The notes beneath the pieces are model-generated. The model searched no databases. It was not told where the DNA came from and worked only from the letters and a program-made list of their open reading frames with translations. This document shows positions 10,052-19,091 of a stretch of DNA of 64,000 nucleotides, piece after piece (the stretch's first letter is position 1; every line of letters begins with the position of its first letter). The DNA comes from Tatumella morbirosei (lineage in GTDB: Bacteria > Pseudomonadota > Gammaproteobacteria > Enterobacterales > Enterobacteriaceae). The stretch spans positions 1 to 64,000 of the forward strand of contig NZ_JPKR02000004.1 in NCBI RefSeq assembly GCF_000757425.2, in the 5' to 3' direction. The translations under genes were made by a program, and so were the position numbers.

Positions 10052-10869
10052 GAATATTTGGCCTGATGCTTTGTTTGCTGGCGTTACCGGTATTTGCTGC
10101 CCAACGGGTAGTGTCGATTGGTGGTGATGTCACGGAAATTGTCTATGCTCTCGGTGCCGGTGACCAGTTGGTCGGGCGCGACAGTACCAGTTTCCGCCCG
10201 GCTCAGGCCACTCAATTGCCGGATGTCGGTTATATGCGCCAGTTAAATACCGAAGGGATTCTGGCGCTGAAACCCACCCTGGTGCTGACCAATGAGCAGG
10301 CAAAACCTTCTCAGGTACTGACCCAGCTTTCCGGCGTTGGCGTGAAGGTGGTGGAAGTGACCGGTGAAAACTCGTTATCTGCCATTTCACAGAAGGTTAC
10401 CACCATTGCCACCGCTCTGAATGAAACGGCAGCGGCACAGCCGCTATTACGCCAGATAAGCCAGCAGATAGCCGCGATTCCGTCGACCCGTCTGCCGGTG
10501 AAGGTGCTGTATATCATGGCGAACAGCGGCATGACAACGATGGTTGCCGGGAATCAGACAGCGGCGGATGTGGCTATCCGCAGTGCCGGACTGACCAATG
10601 TGATGGGCAATGTGCCCCATTACCAGACACTGTCTGCCGAAGGGGTGATTGCTGCGGCTCCGGATTTAGTGCTGGTCGATCGCAGCGGTGTTCAGGCACT
10701 GGGTGGGCCGGACAAATTCTGGAAACTGCCAGGTTTAGCCATGACCCCTGCGGGTAAGCATCACCGGTTATTGTACATCGATCAGATGGCGTTACTGGGC
10801 TTTGGTTTAGACACACCGAAGGCAATTTTGCAGCTGCGTCAGGCTGCAGAAAAAATCCATGCTGAATAG
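10048..10869 (+). CDS. hmuT: Periplasmic heme-binding protein of the heme ABC importer
   Basis: The protein has 273 residues, with a signal peptide ending at PVFA (about residue 17) and the mature chain starting AQRVVSIGGDVTEIVYALGA, typical of the TroA/BtuF-like binding-protein fold. It would carry heme from the receptor to HmuU. It starts inside the hemS stop and overlaps hmuU by 11 bp, so all three are translated as a unit. A Tyr in VGYMRQLN is a candidate heme ligand, assigned by family position only. Confidence 0.9.
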   Translation: MRIFGLMLCLLALPVFAAQRVVSIGGDVTEIVYALGAGDQLVGRDSTSFRPAQATQLPDVGYMRQLNTEGILALKPTLVLTNEQAKPSQVLTQLSGVGVKVVEVTGENSLSAISQKVTTIATALNETAAAQPLLRQISQQIAAIPSTRLPVKVLYIMANSGMTTMVAGNQTAADVAIRSAGLTNVMGNVPHYQTLSAEGVIAAAPDLVLVDRSGVQALGGPDKFWKLPGLAMTPAGKHHRLLYIDQMALLGFGLDTPKAILQLRQAAEKIHAE

Positions 10870-11866
10870 CCGTCAGACACGAGGCTGGTTAATCGTGATG
10901 GCGCTGGTGCTGCTGGCGACATTGCTGGTCGCCAGCCAGACCGGCGCTATCAGGTTGTCGCTGATTTCTCTCTGGCAACAAGACCCCGACAGCCTGGGCC
11001 GCAGGATCTGGCTGGATATCCGCCTGCCGCGGGTGTTACTGGCGGCGCTGGTCGGGCTGGCGCTGGCAGTCTCCGGAACGGTGATGCAGGGGTTGTTTCG
11101 CAATCCACTGGCCGACCCCGGCTTGCTTGGCATCAGCAGCGGGGCAGGGTTGGCGGTTGCCATCGCGATTGTTATTCCGCTGGCCTTACCTCCGGCCATT
11201 TTGTTGTGGCTGCCAATGATTGCTGCGTTTACCGGCAGTCTGCTGGTCACTGCTCTCATCTTCAAACTCAGCCAGTTTACCCGTGGTCATCTGTCACGGT
11301 TATTATTGTTTGGTGTCGCAATCAATGCCGTTTGCGGGGCTATCGTCGGCGTACTTTCGTGGGTAAGCAATGATCAGCAGTTGCGGCAGTTGTCCCTATG
11401 GGGAATGGGTAGCCTGGCACAGGCGCAATGGCCAGCACTGGCGGTGTGTGCGTTACTGATTCTGCCGTCTGCGGTACTGACGCTGTGGTTCGCCAACCGG
11501 CTCAATCTGCTGCAATTGGGGGAAGAAGATGCCCATTATATGGGAGTGAATGTCCAGCGAACCCAACGTCAGTTACTGGTGCTGAATGCTCTGTTGGTAG
11601 GCACCGCGGTCTCGGTCAGTGGAGTGATTGGTTTTATCGGGCTGGTGATCCCGCATCTGATGCGGATGTGCTTTGGCAGTGATCATCGCAGAGTATTACC
11701 TGCCTCTGCGCTGAGTGGAGCCATTTTACTGTTAGTGGCGGATACCCTGGGTCGCACCCTGGTCTCTCCCGCGGAAATGCCGGTCGGATTACTGACCAGT
11801 CTGATTGGCGCCCCGTGGTTTTTCTGGCTGATCATCCGCCGTCAGCAGGGGAATGATGATGTCTGA
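10859..11866 (+). CDS. hmuU: Heme ABC transporter permease
   Basis: A 335-residue, strongly hydrophobic FecCD-family permease with about ten membrane segments. Family motifs are visible: GLALAVSGTVMQGLFRNPLA (the conserved G-N-PLA block), GVSGVIGFIGLVIPHLMR-like sequence near residue 255, and DTLGR near 300. It forms the inner-membrane channel for heme with HmuV. It overlaps hmuT by 11 bp and its own end overlaps the start of hmuV. Confidence 0.92.
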   Translation: MLNSRQTRGWLIVMALVLLATLLVASQTGAIRLSLISLWQQDPDSLGRRIWLDIRLPRVLLAALVGLALAVSGTVMQGLFRNPLADPGLLGISSGAGLAVAIAIVIPLALPPAILLWLPMIAAFTGSLLVTALIFKLSQFTRGHLSRLLLFGVAINAVCGAIVGVLSWVSNDQQLRQLSLWGMGSLAQAQWPALAVCALLILPSAVLTLWFANRLNLLQLGEEDAHYMGVNVQRTQRQLLVLNALLVGTAVSVSGVIGFIGLVIPHLMRMCFGSDHRRVLPASALSGAILLLVADTLGRTLVSPAEMPVGLLTSLIGAPWFFWLIIRRQQGNDDV

Positions 11867-12635
11867 ACTTGAAGCGATTACGATCGGTCTGCAACGTGGA
11901 CAGCGCCAGTTACTGAGCGGAATTTCTCTGCGACTGTCGGCCGGAGAAATGGTGGCTCTGATAGGACCGAACGGTGCCGGGAAATCGACCCTGATGCGGG
12001 TGCTCAGCGGTTTTATTCCTCCTGACTGCGGGGAATGCCGTCTACAGGGGAAAGCACTCAGTGAATGGGACGGACAACAACTGGCCCGGCAAAGGGCCGT
12101 GATGCGCCAGCAAAGTTCTCTGACCTTTTCGCTAACCGCCCGTCAGGTGATAAGCCTGGGCAGGGCCGCCTGGAGCCGCCATCATCAGGATGAAATAGTC
12201 AGTGAGGTGGCCGGGCTGACCGGCTGTGATGAACTGCTCGACCGCAGTTACCTGCAACTCTCCGGCGGAGAGCAGCAGCGGGTTCAGTTGGCGCGCGTCC
12301 TGGCGCAACTCTGGCGCGACGGCGAACCGCAGGGGTGCCTGTTTCTGGATGAGCCCACTTCCGCACTGGATCTCTATCATCAGCAGCATATTCTCAGACT
12401 GCTACACCGGCTCACCCGTCAGGGCAAGCTGATGGTGTGCAGCGTGCTGCATGATCTTAATCAGGCATCATTGTGGGCTGACCGGTTGTTATTACTGCAT
12501 CAGGGGAGTCTGGTGGCGGAAGGAACACCACAACAGGTGCTGGAAAGTGAACTGTTGCAACGCTGGTATAAAGCAGAGCTCAGTGTGAATACCGATACTC
12601 CTCACCGGCGACCCCAGGTGATGTTGCTGCCCTAA
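11859..12635 (+). CDS. hmuV: Heme ABC transporter ATPase
   Basis: The ATPase of the heme importer. Walker A is GPNGAGKST, the signature is LSGGEQQRVQLARVL and Walker B is CLFLDEPTSALDL, all intact. Three consecutive ATG codons stand at 11853, 11856 and 11859; the AGGGG ribosome site is too close to the first two, so I place the start at the third (258 residues). The gene overlaps the end of hmuU and closes the heme operon. Confidence 0.92.
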   Translation: MSELEAITIGLQRGQRQLLSGISLRLSAGEMVALIGPNGAGKSTLMRVLSGFIPPDCGECRLQGKALSEWDGQQLARQRAVMRQQSSLTFSLTARQVISLGRAAWSRHHQDEIVSEVAGLTGCDELLDRSYLQLSGGEQQRVQLARVLAQLWRDGEPQGCLFLDEPTSALDLYHQQHILRLLHRLTRQGKLMVCSVLHDLNQASLWADRLLLLHQGSLVAEGTPQQVLESELLQRWYKAELSVNTDTPHRRPQVMLLP

Positions 12636-12663
12636 AAAAACAGGCGCCGGTCAGGGCGCCTGT
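12634..12663 (-). terminator. Intrinsic terminator of the pit-ppk2 transcript
   Basis: ACAGGCGCC (12640-12648) pairs perfectly with GGCGCCTGT (12655-12663). Read on the minus strand the stem is followed by a run of T (12634-12639), so it ends the minus-strand operon. On the plus strand it could also slow transcripts from hmuV. Confidence 0.8.
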
Positions 12664-12682
12664 GAGTGTTGCAGTTAGCCGG

Positions 12683-13600
12683 TCAGTATTTATCCGGCAC
12701 AATCATATGCTGTGGTACCGGGCTTCTGATGTAATCTTTCTTATGCTCACGTTTCGGCAGGATCACTAACGGATGTTCCTGAGTTTCATACGGGATCTGC
12801 GACAGCAGGTGACTGATGCAGTTGAGCCTTGCACGTTTTTTATCAACGCCCTGCACTATCCACCAGGGGGCTTCCGGGAAATGGGTACGTCCCAGCATAT
12901 CTTCCTTGGCTTCGGTATAGTTTTCCCACAAGCGGCGGCTTTCCAGGTCCATCGGGCTGAGCTTCCACTGTTTCAGTGGGTCATGGATACGGCTCAGGAA
13001 GCGCAGTTCCTGCTCTTCATCGGTAATCGAAAACCAGTATTTAATGATTTTAATGCCGCTACGCACCAGCATTTTTTCAAATTCTGGAACACTGCGGTAA
13101 AACTCTTCCAGTTCCTGCGGGCTACAGAAGCCCATCACCCGTTCCACACCGGCACGGTTATACCAGCTACGGTCAAACAGCACCATCTCTCCGGCGGCTG
13201 GCAGATGCGAAATATAACGCTGAAAATACCACTGGGTCTTTTCACGATCGCTGGGTGCCGGGAGTGCCGCCACACGGCAGGTACGTGGGTTCAGGCGCTG
13301 GGCGATACGTTTAATCACCCCGCCTTTACCTGCAGCATCCCGGCCTTCAAATATAATCACCACGCGGTAACCGGTACGGGTCACCCAGTCCTGTAATTTA
13401 ACCAGCTCGCCCTGCAGGTGCAGCAATTCACGGAAGTAGCGACGACGCCAGTTTTTTTCATCTACTGTATCAGGGGTTTGTTTATCCAGCCGCAGATCAT
13501 CAAGTTCCATTTCCAGCTCTTCGTCGTAGCTGTCATAAAACTCCTGCAGTAGCCGGGCATTAAACTCAGGCGTTGAGCCATGGTTATCATGTAGAGACAT
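12683..13600 (-). CDS. ppk2: Polyphosphate kinase 2 (PPK2 family)
   Basis: This 305-residue cytoplasmic enzyme transfers phosphate between polyphosphate and nucleotides. A P-loop, GRDAAGKGG, lies at residues 86-94; the Walker B and lid region DRSWYNRAGVE lies at 143-153; the basic lid sequence SDREKTQWYFQRY is at ~117-129. This is the single-domain PPK2 type. The gene starts 13 bp after the pit stop, so both are probably transcribed together: phosphate import paired with polyphosphate metabolism. Whether it favours nucleotide phosphorylation or polymer synthesis cannot be read from the sequence. Confidence 0.9.
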   Translation of the reverse strand: MSLHDNHGSTPEFNARLLQEFYDSYDEELEMELDDLRLDKQTPDTVDEKNWRRRYFRELLHLQGELVKLQDWVTRTGYRVVIIFEGRDAAGKGGVIKRIAQRLNPRTCRVAALPAPSDREKTQWYFQRYISHLPAAGEMVLFDRSWYNRAGVERVMGFCSPQELEEFYRSVPEFEKMLVRSGIKIIKYWFSITDEEQELRFLSRIHDPLKQWKLSPMDLESRRLWENYTEAKEDMLGRTHFPEAPWWIVQGVDKKRARLNCISHLLSQIPYETQEHPLVILPKREHKKDYIRSPVPQHMIVPDKY

Positions 13601-13613
13601 AATCGTGTCCTGA

Positions 13614-15221
13614 TCAGAAATGTGAGAACAGTGTAAACAGTAAAGCGGACAGCAGGATGGAGACCGGCAGGGTCAGAATCCAGGCCATGATCATATTGCG
13701 CAGTGTCGATTTTTGCAGTCCGCCCCCGCTGGCTGCCATGGTTCCGGCAACCCCGGAAGATAAAACGTGGGTGGTGGATACCGGCAAACCAAACACATCG
13801 GCTGCGCCAATAGTGGCCATGGCGACCAGTTCGGCACTGGCACCCTGAGCATAGGTAAGATGGGTTTTACCAATTCTCTCACCCACCGTCACCACGATAC
13901 GTTTCCAGCCCACCATGGTGCCTAAGCCCAATGCCAGGGCGACCACAATCTTCACCCACATAGGGATAAAGCGGGTGGAACGATCCAGTTCGGCTTTCAT
14001 GGCTTTCAGGTTAGGCTGGGTGTCAGCAGGCACCACCAGACTGGTGGATTTCATGCTGCCGATGGCCTCCGATGCCAGGTACATATCATTACGGATGTTT
14101 GGGACCAGATGTGCCGGAATCTTATCCATCGCGCCGTAATGCTGAAGCTGCTGGCTGATATCACTCAGTACCACACCCAGTGCCGGTAAGGTTCCGGCAT
14201 CGGCGGAAGGCTGACGGATAAATTCCTGTAACCTTGTCCGGGCCTGGTCGGTCGTTTCCGGCGGAACCTGTTGCAGTCGCAGTAGCTGCTGACCGGTGAC
14301 TTCCGCCAGCGCCGCAACCCGTGGTACTTCGCTATCCGGCATAGAGCGGTTCAGCGAGTAGGCGATCGGCATGGTGCCTACCAGGATCAACATGATCAGC
14401 CCCATTCCTTTCTGCCCGTCGTTAGAACCGTGGGCAAAAGAGACACCCGAGCAGGTGAGGATCAGCAGGCTGCGGATCCATAATGGCGGTCGGGAATCGG
14501 CTTTCGGCGCCTGATACAGCTGACGATCACGTATGGTGCTTTTCATCACCCGCAACAGAATAGCCGACAGGACAAAGCCAAGTATCGGTGACAGCAGTAA
14601 TGCTGAAAAGACGCTGGTCACCTGGCCCCAGTTGACACCGCTCAGCCCGTTCTGTCCGGCCTGAATGGCGTAAGCGACGCCAACACCGATGATCGAACCG
14701 ATCATGGTGTGGGATGATGACGATGGCAGACCAAAATACCAGGTACCGAGGTTCCAGATAATGGCAGAGAACAACAGGGCAAAGATCATGGCAAAACCGT
14801 GACCTGAGCTGGCCTGCAGGATCAAATCCACCGGCAGCAGAGAAATAATCCCAAAGGCTACCATGCCGCTGGACAGCAATACGCCGCAGAAGTTACAGAA
14901 GCCTGACCAGACCACCGCGATATTCGGCGTCATGGAACGGGTGTAAATGACGGTGGCTACCGCGTTGGCGGTATCGTGAAATCCGTTCACAAATTCAAAT
15001 CCCAGCGCGATGATCAGCGCCAGCCCAAGTAAGGTAAATGAGAGGTAATTGGTGAAATGGTCTCCGGACAGAGAGACATCCTGAAAAACGTTAAGGCCGG
15101 CAAACACCAGGCCGGCAAGTGCCAGTATCCCGACAATAATTGCCGGGCGCTTGCCCTGGCGATGCTGCTCAACCGGCGAGGTGACATCCCCGGTTCCCAG
15201 CGGAAGGCTATTTTGGCTCAT
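13614..15221 (-). CDS. pit: Low-affinity inorganic phosphate transporter, PiT family
   Basis: A 535-residue inner-membrane symporter for metal-phosphate. The two PiT signatures are present: GFEFVNGFHDTANAVATVIYT near residues 75-95, and FAHGSNDGQKGMG near 262-274. A long hydrophilic loop lies between the two halves (~300-420). It is 36 residues longer than E. coli PitA, mainly at the N-terminus and in that loop. It is the first gene of the pit-ppk2 operon and lies behind a PHO-box-like site. Confidence 0.92.
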   Translation of the reverse strand: MSQNSLPLGTGDVTSPVEQHRQGKRPAIIVGILALAGLVFAGLNVFQDVSLSGDHFTNYLSFTLLGLALIIALGFEFVNGFHDTANAVATVIYTRSMTPNIAVVWSGFCNFCGVLLSSGMVAFGIISLLPVDLILQASSGHGFAMIFALLFSAIIWNLGTWYFGLPSSSSHTMIGSIIGVGVAYAIQAGQNGLSGVNWGQVTSVFSALLLSPILGFVLSAILLRVMKSTIRDRQLYQAPKADSRPPLWIRSLLILTCSGVSFAHGSNDGQKGMGLIMLILVGTMPIAYSLNRSMPDSEVPRVAALAEVTGQQLLRLQQVPPETTDQARTRLQEFIRQPSADAGTLPALGVVLSDISQQLQHYGAMDKIPAHLVPNIRNDMYLASEAIGSMKSTSLVVPADTQPNLKAMKAELDRSTRFIPMWVKIVVALALGLGTMVGWKRIVVTVGERIGKTHLTYAQGASAELVAMATIGAADVFGLPVSTTHVLSSGVAGTMAASGGGLQKSTLRNMIMAWILTLPVSILLSALLFTLFSHF

Positions 15222-15261
15222 AATAATCTCACTGTGTATTCATCGCAGGTGATGACCGCTG

Positions 15262-15297
15262 TATAAATAGCGGCACTTTATGACAGCCAGATGAAGG
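15262..15297 (-). promoter_or_regulatory. PHO-box-like promoter of pit-ppk2
   Basis: On the minus strand, CCTTCAT-CTGG-CTGTCAT (15297-15280) has the layout of a PHO box: two 7-mers, 11 bp apart, with the second a perfect match. About ten bases later comes a -10-like TATTTA (near 15269-15264), as in PhoB-activated promoters where the box replaces the -35. PhoB control is inferred. Confidence 0.5.
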
Positions 15298-15411
15298 CGT
15301 GGGTAAATCCGGACTCCCCGGGAAAAACAGCGCTTTTTGTGGTGTTAATATGACTGACATATTTCACTCCTATGATCGTGGTAAATTTCCCTGAACCACT
15401 GAGATTTCACC

Positions 15412-16428
15412 ATGCTGCCAGGCCCTTTTCCCCGCCCGACCGATTTTTCGGAAGAAGTTTCCGGGCTGATGTATGGCTATTATTTTTCTGCCGGTGCCGC
15501 ACCAGAGCGCCAGACGGCAGAAGCGCTGGTCACACTGGCACAGCAACCGCCTACCGATCAGGGATTTATCTGGCTGCATATTAATCTTAATCACGCCGCC
15601 GCCGGGCGCTGGCTGCGTCAGCATTTTTTACCGGATGATGATTTTCTCGATGAAATTAATGCGACCTCCTCACGTACCCGAATTGCCTTGCAGGGCGATG
15701 CACTGTTTACGGTATTGAACGATGTACGGCTGGAGCATCAGGGCAGCCAGATCGATAATGCTACCCTCTGGACCTGGTGCCGCCGGGGAATTCTTATCAC
15801 TGCCCGTTACAAACCGGTGAGCATGATCGAAAAAATGGTGGCCACATTGCCGGGCCTGGGCTTTAGCCGTGCCGAGGAGATGCTGTTCTGGCTGCTGGAG
15901 ATTCAGGAAAACTGCCTGGAGTCGATCATTCGTCGCGCCAGCTATGATGTCTACCAGATAGAGGAACGGCTGTTTAACAGCGCGATGCGGCATAACCGGA
16001 CTATCCTCAGCAAAATACGCCGCAGCCTGTTGCGGGTTCAGAGCCTGCTGGCCCCGGAACCGGCGGCACTGTTTCGCTTACTTAACCGTCCGCCGGAATG
16101 GCTGGCCGACCAACAGACCCGTGAGTTGCGTGAATTCAGTGAAGAATTTAGCGTCGGGCTGAATGATCTGGGTAACCTGATGGAGAGGATTCGCCTGCTT
16201 CAGGAGGAAGCCGGGGCGCAACTGATGGAACAGAATAACCGCACACTCTATTTATTGACGATTATTACGGTGCTGGCGCTGCCGATTAATATCGTTGCCG
16301 GGTTATTTGGGATGAATGTCGGGGGGATTCCGCTGGCCAGTGACCATCATGGTTTTTTCCATCTGGTGGCGCTGGTGGTGCTGTTCACTCTGCTGGCCTG
16401 TTTATGGGTGTACCGGCGCAGCCGGTGA
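15412..16428 (+). CDS. CorA-family metal transporter (ZntB-like)
   Basis: A 338-residue protein with a cytoplasmic N-terminal domain, a long helical stalk (~150-280) and two C-terminal membrane helices. The first helix ends in the family motif FGMNVGGIP (Gly-Met-Asn selectivity motif). The GMN-VGGIP form is the one found in ZntB and related zinc/magnesium transporters; overall similarity to E. coli ZntB is low, so I give no symbol. The ribosome site is weak, and a later start at 15469 is possible. It stands alone, upstream-divergent from pit. Confidence 0.85.
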   Translation: MLPGPFPRPTDFSEEVSGLMYGYYFSAGAAPERQTAEALVTLAQQPPTDQGFIWLHINLNHAAAGRWLRQHFLPDDDFLDEINATSSRTRIALQGDALFTVLNDVRLEHQGSQIDNATLWTWCRRGILITARYKPVSMIEKMVATLPGLGFSRAEEMLFWLLEIQENCLESIIRRASYDVYQIEERLFNSAMRHNRTILSKIRRSLLRVQSLLAPEPAALFRLLNRPPEWLADQQTRELREFSEEFSVGLNDLGNLMERIRLLQEEAGAQLMEQNNRTLYLLTIITVLALPINIVAGLFGMNVGGIPLASDHHGFFHLVALVVLFTLLACLWVYRRSR

Positions 16429-16468
16429 GGGCGGTACGCTGCCTTGGGGTACCGCCGGCGGCTGTCAG

Positions 16469-16627
16469 TTACTCATCAAAGCAGAGTTCGGGAGCACTGC
16501 CCTGATCATCATACTCTTCGTAGTCACGTGCTGCCCGACGTTCCGGGCTTTGAATATCGTCGGACAGGTAGCGCTGGCCTGACGCCAGGATATCTTCAAT
16601 TTGTACCGCGTAAGTTGATGTCATCAT
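16469..16627 (-). CDS. Small acidic protein of 52 residues, unknown
   Basis: A minus-strand frame starts MMTSTYAVQIEDILASG and ends ELCFDE. It has a good ribosome site (CGAGG) six to nine bases before twin ATG codons at 16627 and 16624. The product is acidic, with predicted helix through residues 9-40 and a DYEEYDD stretch; there is no signal peptide. The codon pattern looks like real coding sequence, and the gene fits neatly between corA-like and the oxidoreductase. I do not recognise the family. Confidence 0.55.
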   Translation of the reverse strand: MMTSTYAVQIEDILASGQRYLSDDIQSPERRAARDYEEYDDQGSAPELCFDE

Positions 16628-16799
16628 GAAACCTCGTGGTGGCTGAATATCGAATCATCAGGGTCAGCATGACAGTCGCAGATGACAATTCTGTGATCAC
16701 TGCCGCGGACAGTGCGTGGTGAGCCGGGAACCCGGCGACTTAGCGGGTGATTACCGCTATGCTGTGAAACCTTTACCGATGATGGCAGGAGAATAAGTG

Positions 16800-17783
16800 A
16801 TGTTACGTTTAGCCGTAGTTGGAACCAACTGGATCACTGACAGCTTTGTCAGCGCGGCACTGGACAGCGGGTTGTATCAGCTGGCTGCCGTTTACTCCCG
16901 TAGCAAGGAACAGGCGGCGTCGTTTGCCGAAAAATATGGTAAACCGGCATTGTTTACCGACCTGCAACTCCTGGCGGAAAGCCCGCTGGTCGATGCTGTC
17001 TATATTGCCAGCCCGAATTCACTGCATTGTCAGCAGAGCTGTCTGTTTATGCAGCATGGGAAGCATGTGATCTGCGAGAAACCCTTTGCCTCTCACGTTG
17101 GCGAAGCAGAGCAGATGATAGCCTGCGCCAGACAACATCAGGTGGTGCTGTTTGAAGCGTTTAAAACCGCCACGCTGCCTAATTTTCGGGTGATCCGCGA
17201 AACTCTGCCGGCACTGGGAACCCTGCGTAAGGCGCTGTTGCATTATTGCCAGTACTCATCACGTTACGGGCTCTATCTGGCCGGAGAGAATCCGAATACC
17301 TTTAATCCGGCCTTCTCTAACGGGTCGGTGATGGATATCGGTTTTTACCCGCTGGCCAGTGCGGTGGCGTTATGGGGGGAGCCGCAGAGTGTGATTGCAG
17401 AGGCCTGCCTGCTGGACAGTGGGGTGGATGCGCACGGTGCGGTAGTCCTGAATTACGGAGACTTTGATGTCACCATTCTGCATTCCAAAGTCAGCGATTC
17501 GGTGCTGGGCAGCGAAATCCAGGGTGAGCAGGGGGCACTGGTTATCGATAAACTGTCGACCTGCGACGGGGTAACTCTGCATCCGCGCGGGGAAAAGCCT
17601 CAGGCGTTGAGTGTGCCGCAGCATGACAATACCATGCGTTATGAGGCCGAACTGTTCGCCCGGCTGGTGGCTGACCGGGTCGTTGATCACCCTGCATTGC
17701 AGGTCAGTCTGATCACTTCACGGTTACTGACGGAGATCCGCCGCCAGACCGGGGTGCGTTTCCCTGCCGACACGACAGACTAA
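16800..17783 (+). CDS. Gfo/Idh/MocA-family NAD(P)-dependent oxidoreductase
   Basis: A 327-residue protein with an N-terminal Rossmann fold (LRLAVVGTNWITDSF, a variant of the GxGxxG loop) and the family's EKP motif (VICEKPFA, ~residue 95) that helps bind the nicotinamide and substrate. The C-terminal domain includes GSVMDIGFYPLASAVALWG. Members oxidise or reduce sugars, inositols or related alcohols; the substrate is unknown here. I prefer ATG 16800 over GTG 16797 because AGGAG lies eight bases upstream of it. It is convergent with the LysR gene. Confidence 0.85.
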   Translation: MLRLAVVGTNWITDSFVSAALDSGLYQLAAVYSRSKEQAASFAEKYGKPALFTDLQLLAESPLVDAVYIASPNSLHCQQSCLFMQHGKHVICEKPFASHVGEAEQMIACARQHQVVLFEAFKTATLPNFRVIRETLPALGTLRKALLHYCQYSSRYGLYLAGENPNTFNPAFSNGSVMDIGFYPLASAVALWGEPQSVIAEACLLDSGVDAHGAVVLNYGDFDVTILHSKVSDSVLGSEIQGEQGALVIDKLSTCDGVTLHPRGEKPQALSVPQHDNTMRYEAELFARLVADRVVDHPALQVSLITSRLLTEIRRQTGVRFPADTTD

Positions 17784-17795
17784 GTCTTGAGGGAA

Positions 17796-17820
17796 GAGGG
17801 CCGCCGTAGCGGCCGCCCTC
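17796..17820. other. Hairpin between convergent genes
   Basis: GAGGGC (17796-17801) pairs with GCCCTC (17815-17820), continuing inward for four more pairs after one mismatch. No T-run follows on either strand. It overlaps the LysR stop codon and may act as a weak bidirectional terminator. Confidence 0.45.
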
Positions 17821-18775
17821 AGATTTCGAAATTATACGCGACTTCACTGGCTGCGGAGCTGTTTTGCGCATTGGCTTTCAGCTCGTCGACCGACAAATTC
17901 GGATTACACAGCATCATAAATTGCCACAGATAGTCACGCTGTAACTGGCCCCGTTTGACTGCCAGCCAGACGGTACTGGCAGAGAACAGATGGCGCACAT
18001 CCAGGGCACTGACCCCTTCATCTTCTTCTGTGACAGCGGTTTCCGCCAGAATGCCGATGCCCATTCCCAGTTTGACGTAGGTCTTAACCACATCTGAATC
18101 CTGAGCACTCAGGACAATATCGGTTTTCAGTGAGGCACTTTCAAAGGCCTGGTCGATAGCCGAACGTCCGGTCATCCCGCTGCGATAGGTAATTAACGGC
18201 CATGCCGCCAGATGCTCCAGGGTAACATCGGTCAGATCAGCCAGCGGATGCTGACGGGGCACCAGCACTTTATGATTCCACTTAAACCAGGGAAACGCGC
18301 GTAATGATTCGCTGTTAGACAGCACTTCAGAAGCGATACCCAGGTCAGCCGTTCCGGCACTGACCATCGCGCGAATCTCTTCCGGGGTCCCCTGATTCAG
18401 CACCAGCCGGATATTCGGGTAAAGTTCGCGAAACAGTTTGATCTTATCCGGCAGTGAATAACAGGCCTGAGTGTGGGTAGTGGCAATAGTCAGCACGCCA
18501 TCCTGCTGACCAGTGAACAGTTCGCCTAAGCGCCGTGCTTTTCCGGCATCATCGAGAATGCGGCGTGCAATGGTCAGCATCTCTTTGCCAGGCCCGGTCA
18601 GGCCCAGCATCCGCTTCCCATGACGGATAAACAGTTCTACCCCCAGTTCTTCTTCCAGTTCACGGATGTGCCGGCTGATCCCTGACTGCGAGGTATATAA
18701 GGTTTTGGCGACCTCGGTGAGATTAAACTGGCACCGGGATGCCTCCCTGATAATTCTTAGCTGCTGGAAGTTCAT
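17819..18775 (-). CDS. cbl: LysR-family regulator, Cbl/CysB type
   Basis: A 318-residue regulator, clearly of the CysB/Cbl branch: it starts MNFQQLRIIREASR, has the winged helix-turn-helix NLTEVAKTLYTSQSGISRHI, and keeps IATTHTQACYSLP and DIVLSAQDSDVVKTYV in the effector domain. Cbl and CysB control sulfur-starvation genes in Enterobacterales. I place the start at the second Met (18775), which aligns with Cbl; an ATG nine bases upstream is possible. It is divergent from the ABC/monooxygenase operon at 19092, which it probably regulates. It may be a Cbl paralogue rather than the true orthologue. Confidence 0.75.
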   Translation of the reverse strand: MNFQQLRIIREASRCQFNLTEVAKTLYTSQSGISRHIRELEEELGVELFIRHGKRMLGLTGPGKEMLTIARRILDDAGKARRLGELFTGQQDGVLTIATTHTQACYSLPDKIKLFRELYPNIRLVLNQGTPEEIRAMVSAGTADLGIASEVLSNSESLRAFPWFKWNHKVLVPRQHPLADLTDVTLEHLAAWPLITYRSGMTGRSAIDQAFESASLKTDIVLSAQDSDVVKTYVKLGMGIGILAETAVTEEDEGVSALDVRHLFSASTVWLAVKRGQLQRDYLWQFMMLCNPNLSVDELKANAQNSSAASEVAYNFEI

Positions 18776-18784
18776 GTCATTCAC

Positions 18785-19091
18785 TTTTCTGAAAGAGTTA
18801 CCCCAGTAAAATAAAAAAACTTGCCTGACGGGGTAAATAATTAAAACTTTTCAGATATTCCGGAACGGTATATACGCAATTATTTTCTCTCAGAACAGCA
18901 GACCAGGTCGGCAGTTGAGTAAATTCCACCACACAGTGACATAAAACAGCAATAATTCCCTGGTTTTTGCCCTCATGAGGGCGGTTAGTTTTTTTTCATC
19001 CAAGCTTTGCCATTTTTGTTATTTCAACTCTCAATTCCACGGCTCTTATTATGAAATCCGGGCGGATTTTTATTATTGAAAGAGGCAGTGG
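18785..19091 (+). promoter_or_regulatory. Divergent promoter region with leader hairpin
   Basis: This 307-bp gap separates the Cbl-like regulator from the ABC operon. The leader side carries GCCCTCATGAGGGC (18969-18982), a short stem with a CATG loop, followed six bases later by eight T (18989-18996). It resembles a weak intrinsic terminator about 95 bp before the first gene. A Cbl/CysB binding site is expected here, but these sites are too degenerate to assign by eye. Confidence 0.4.
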
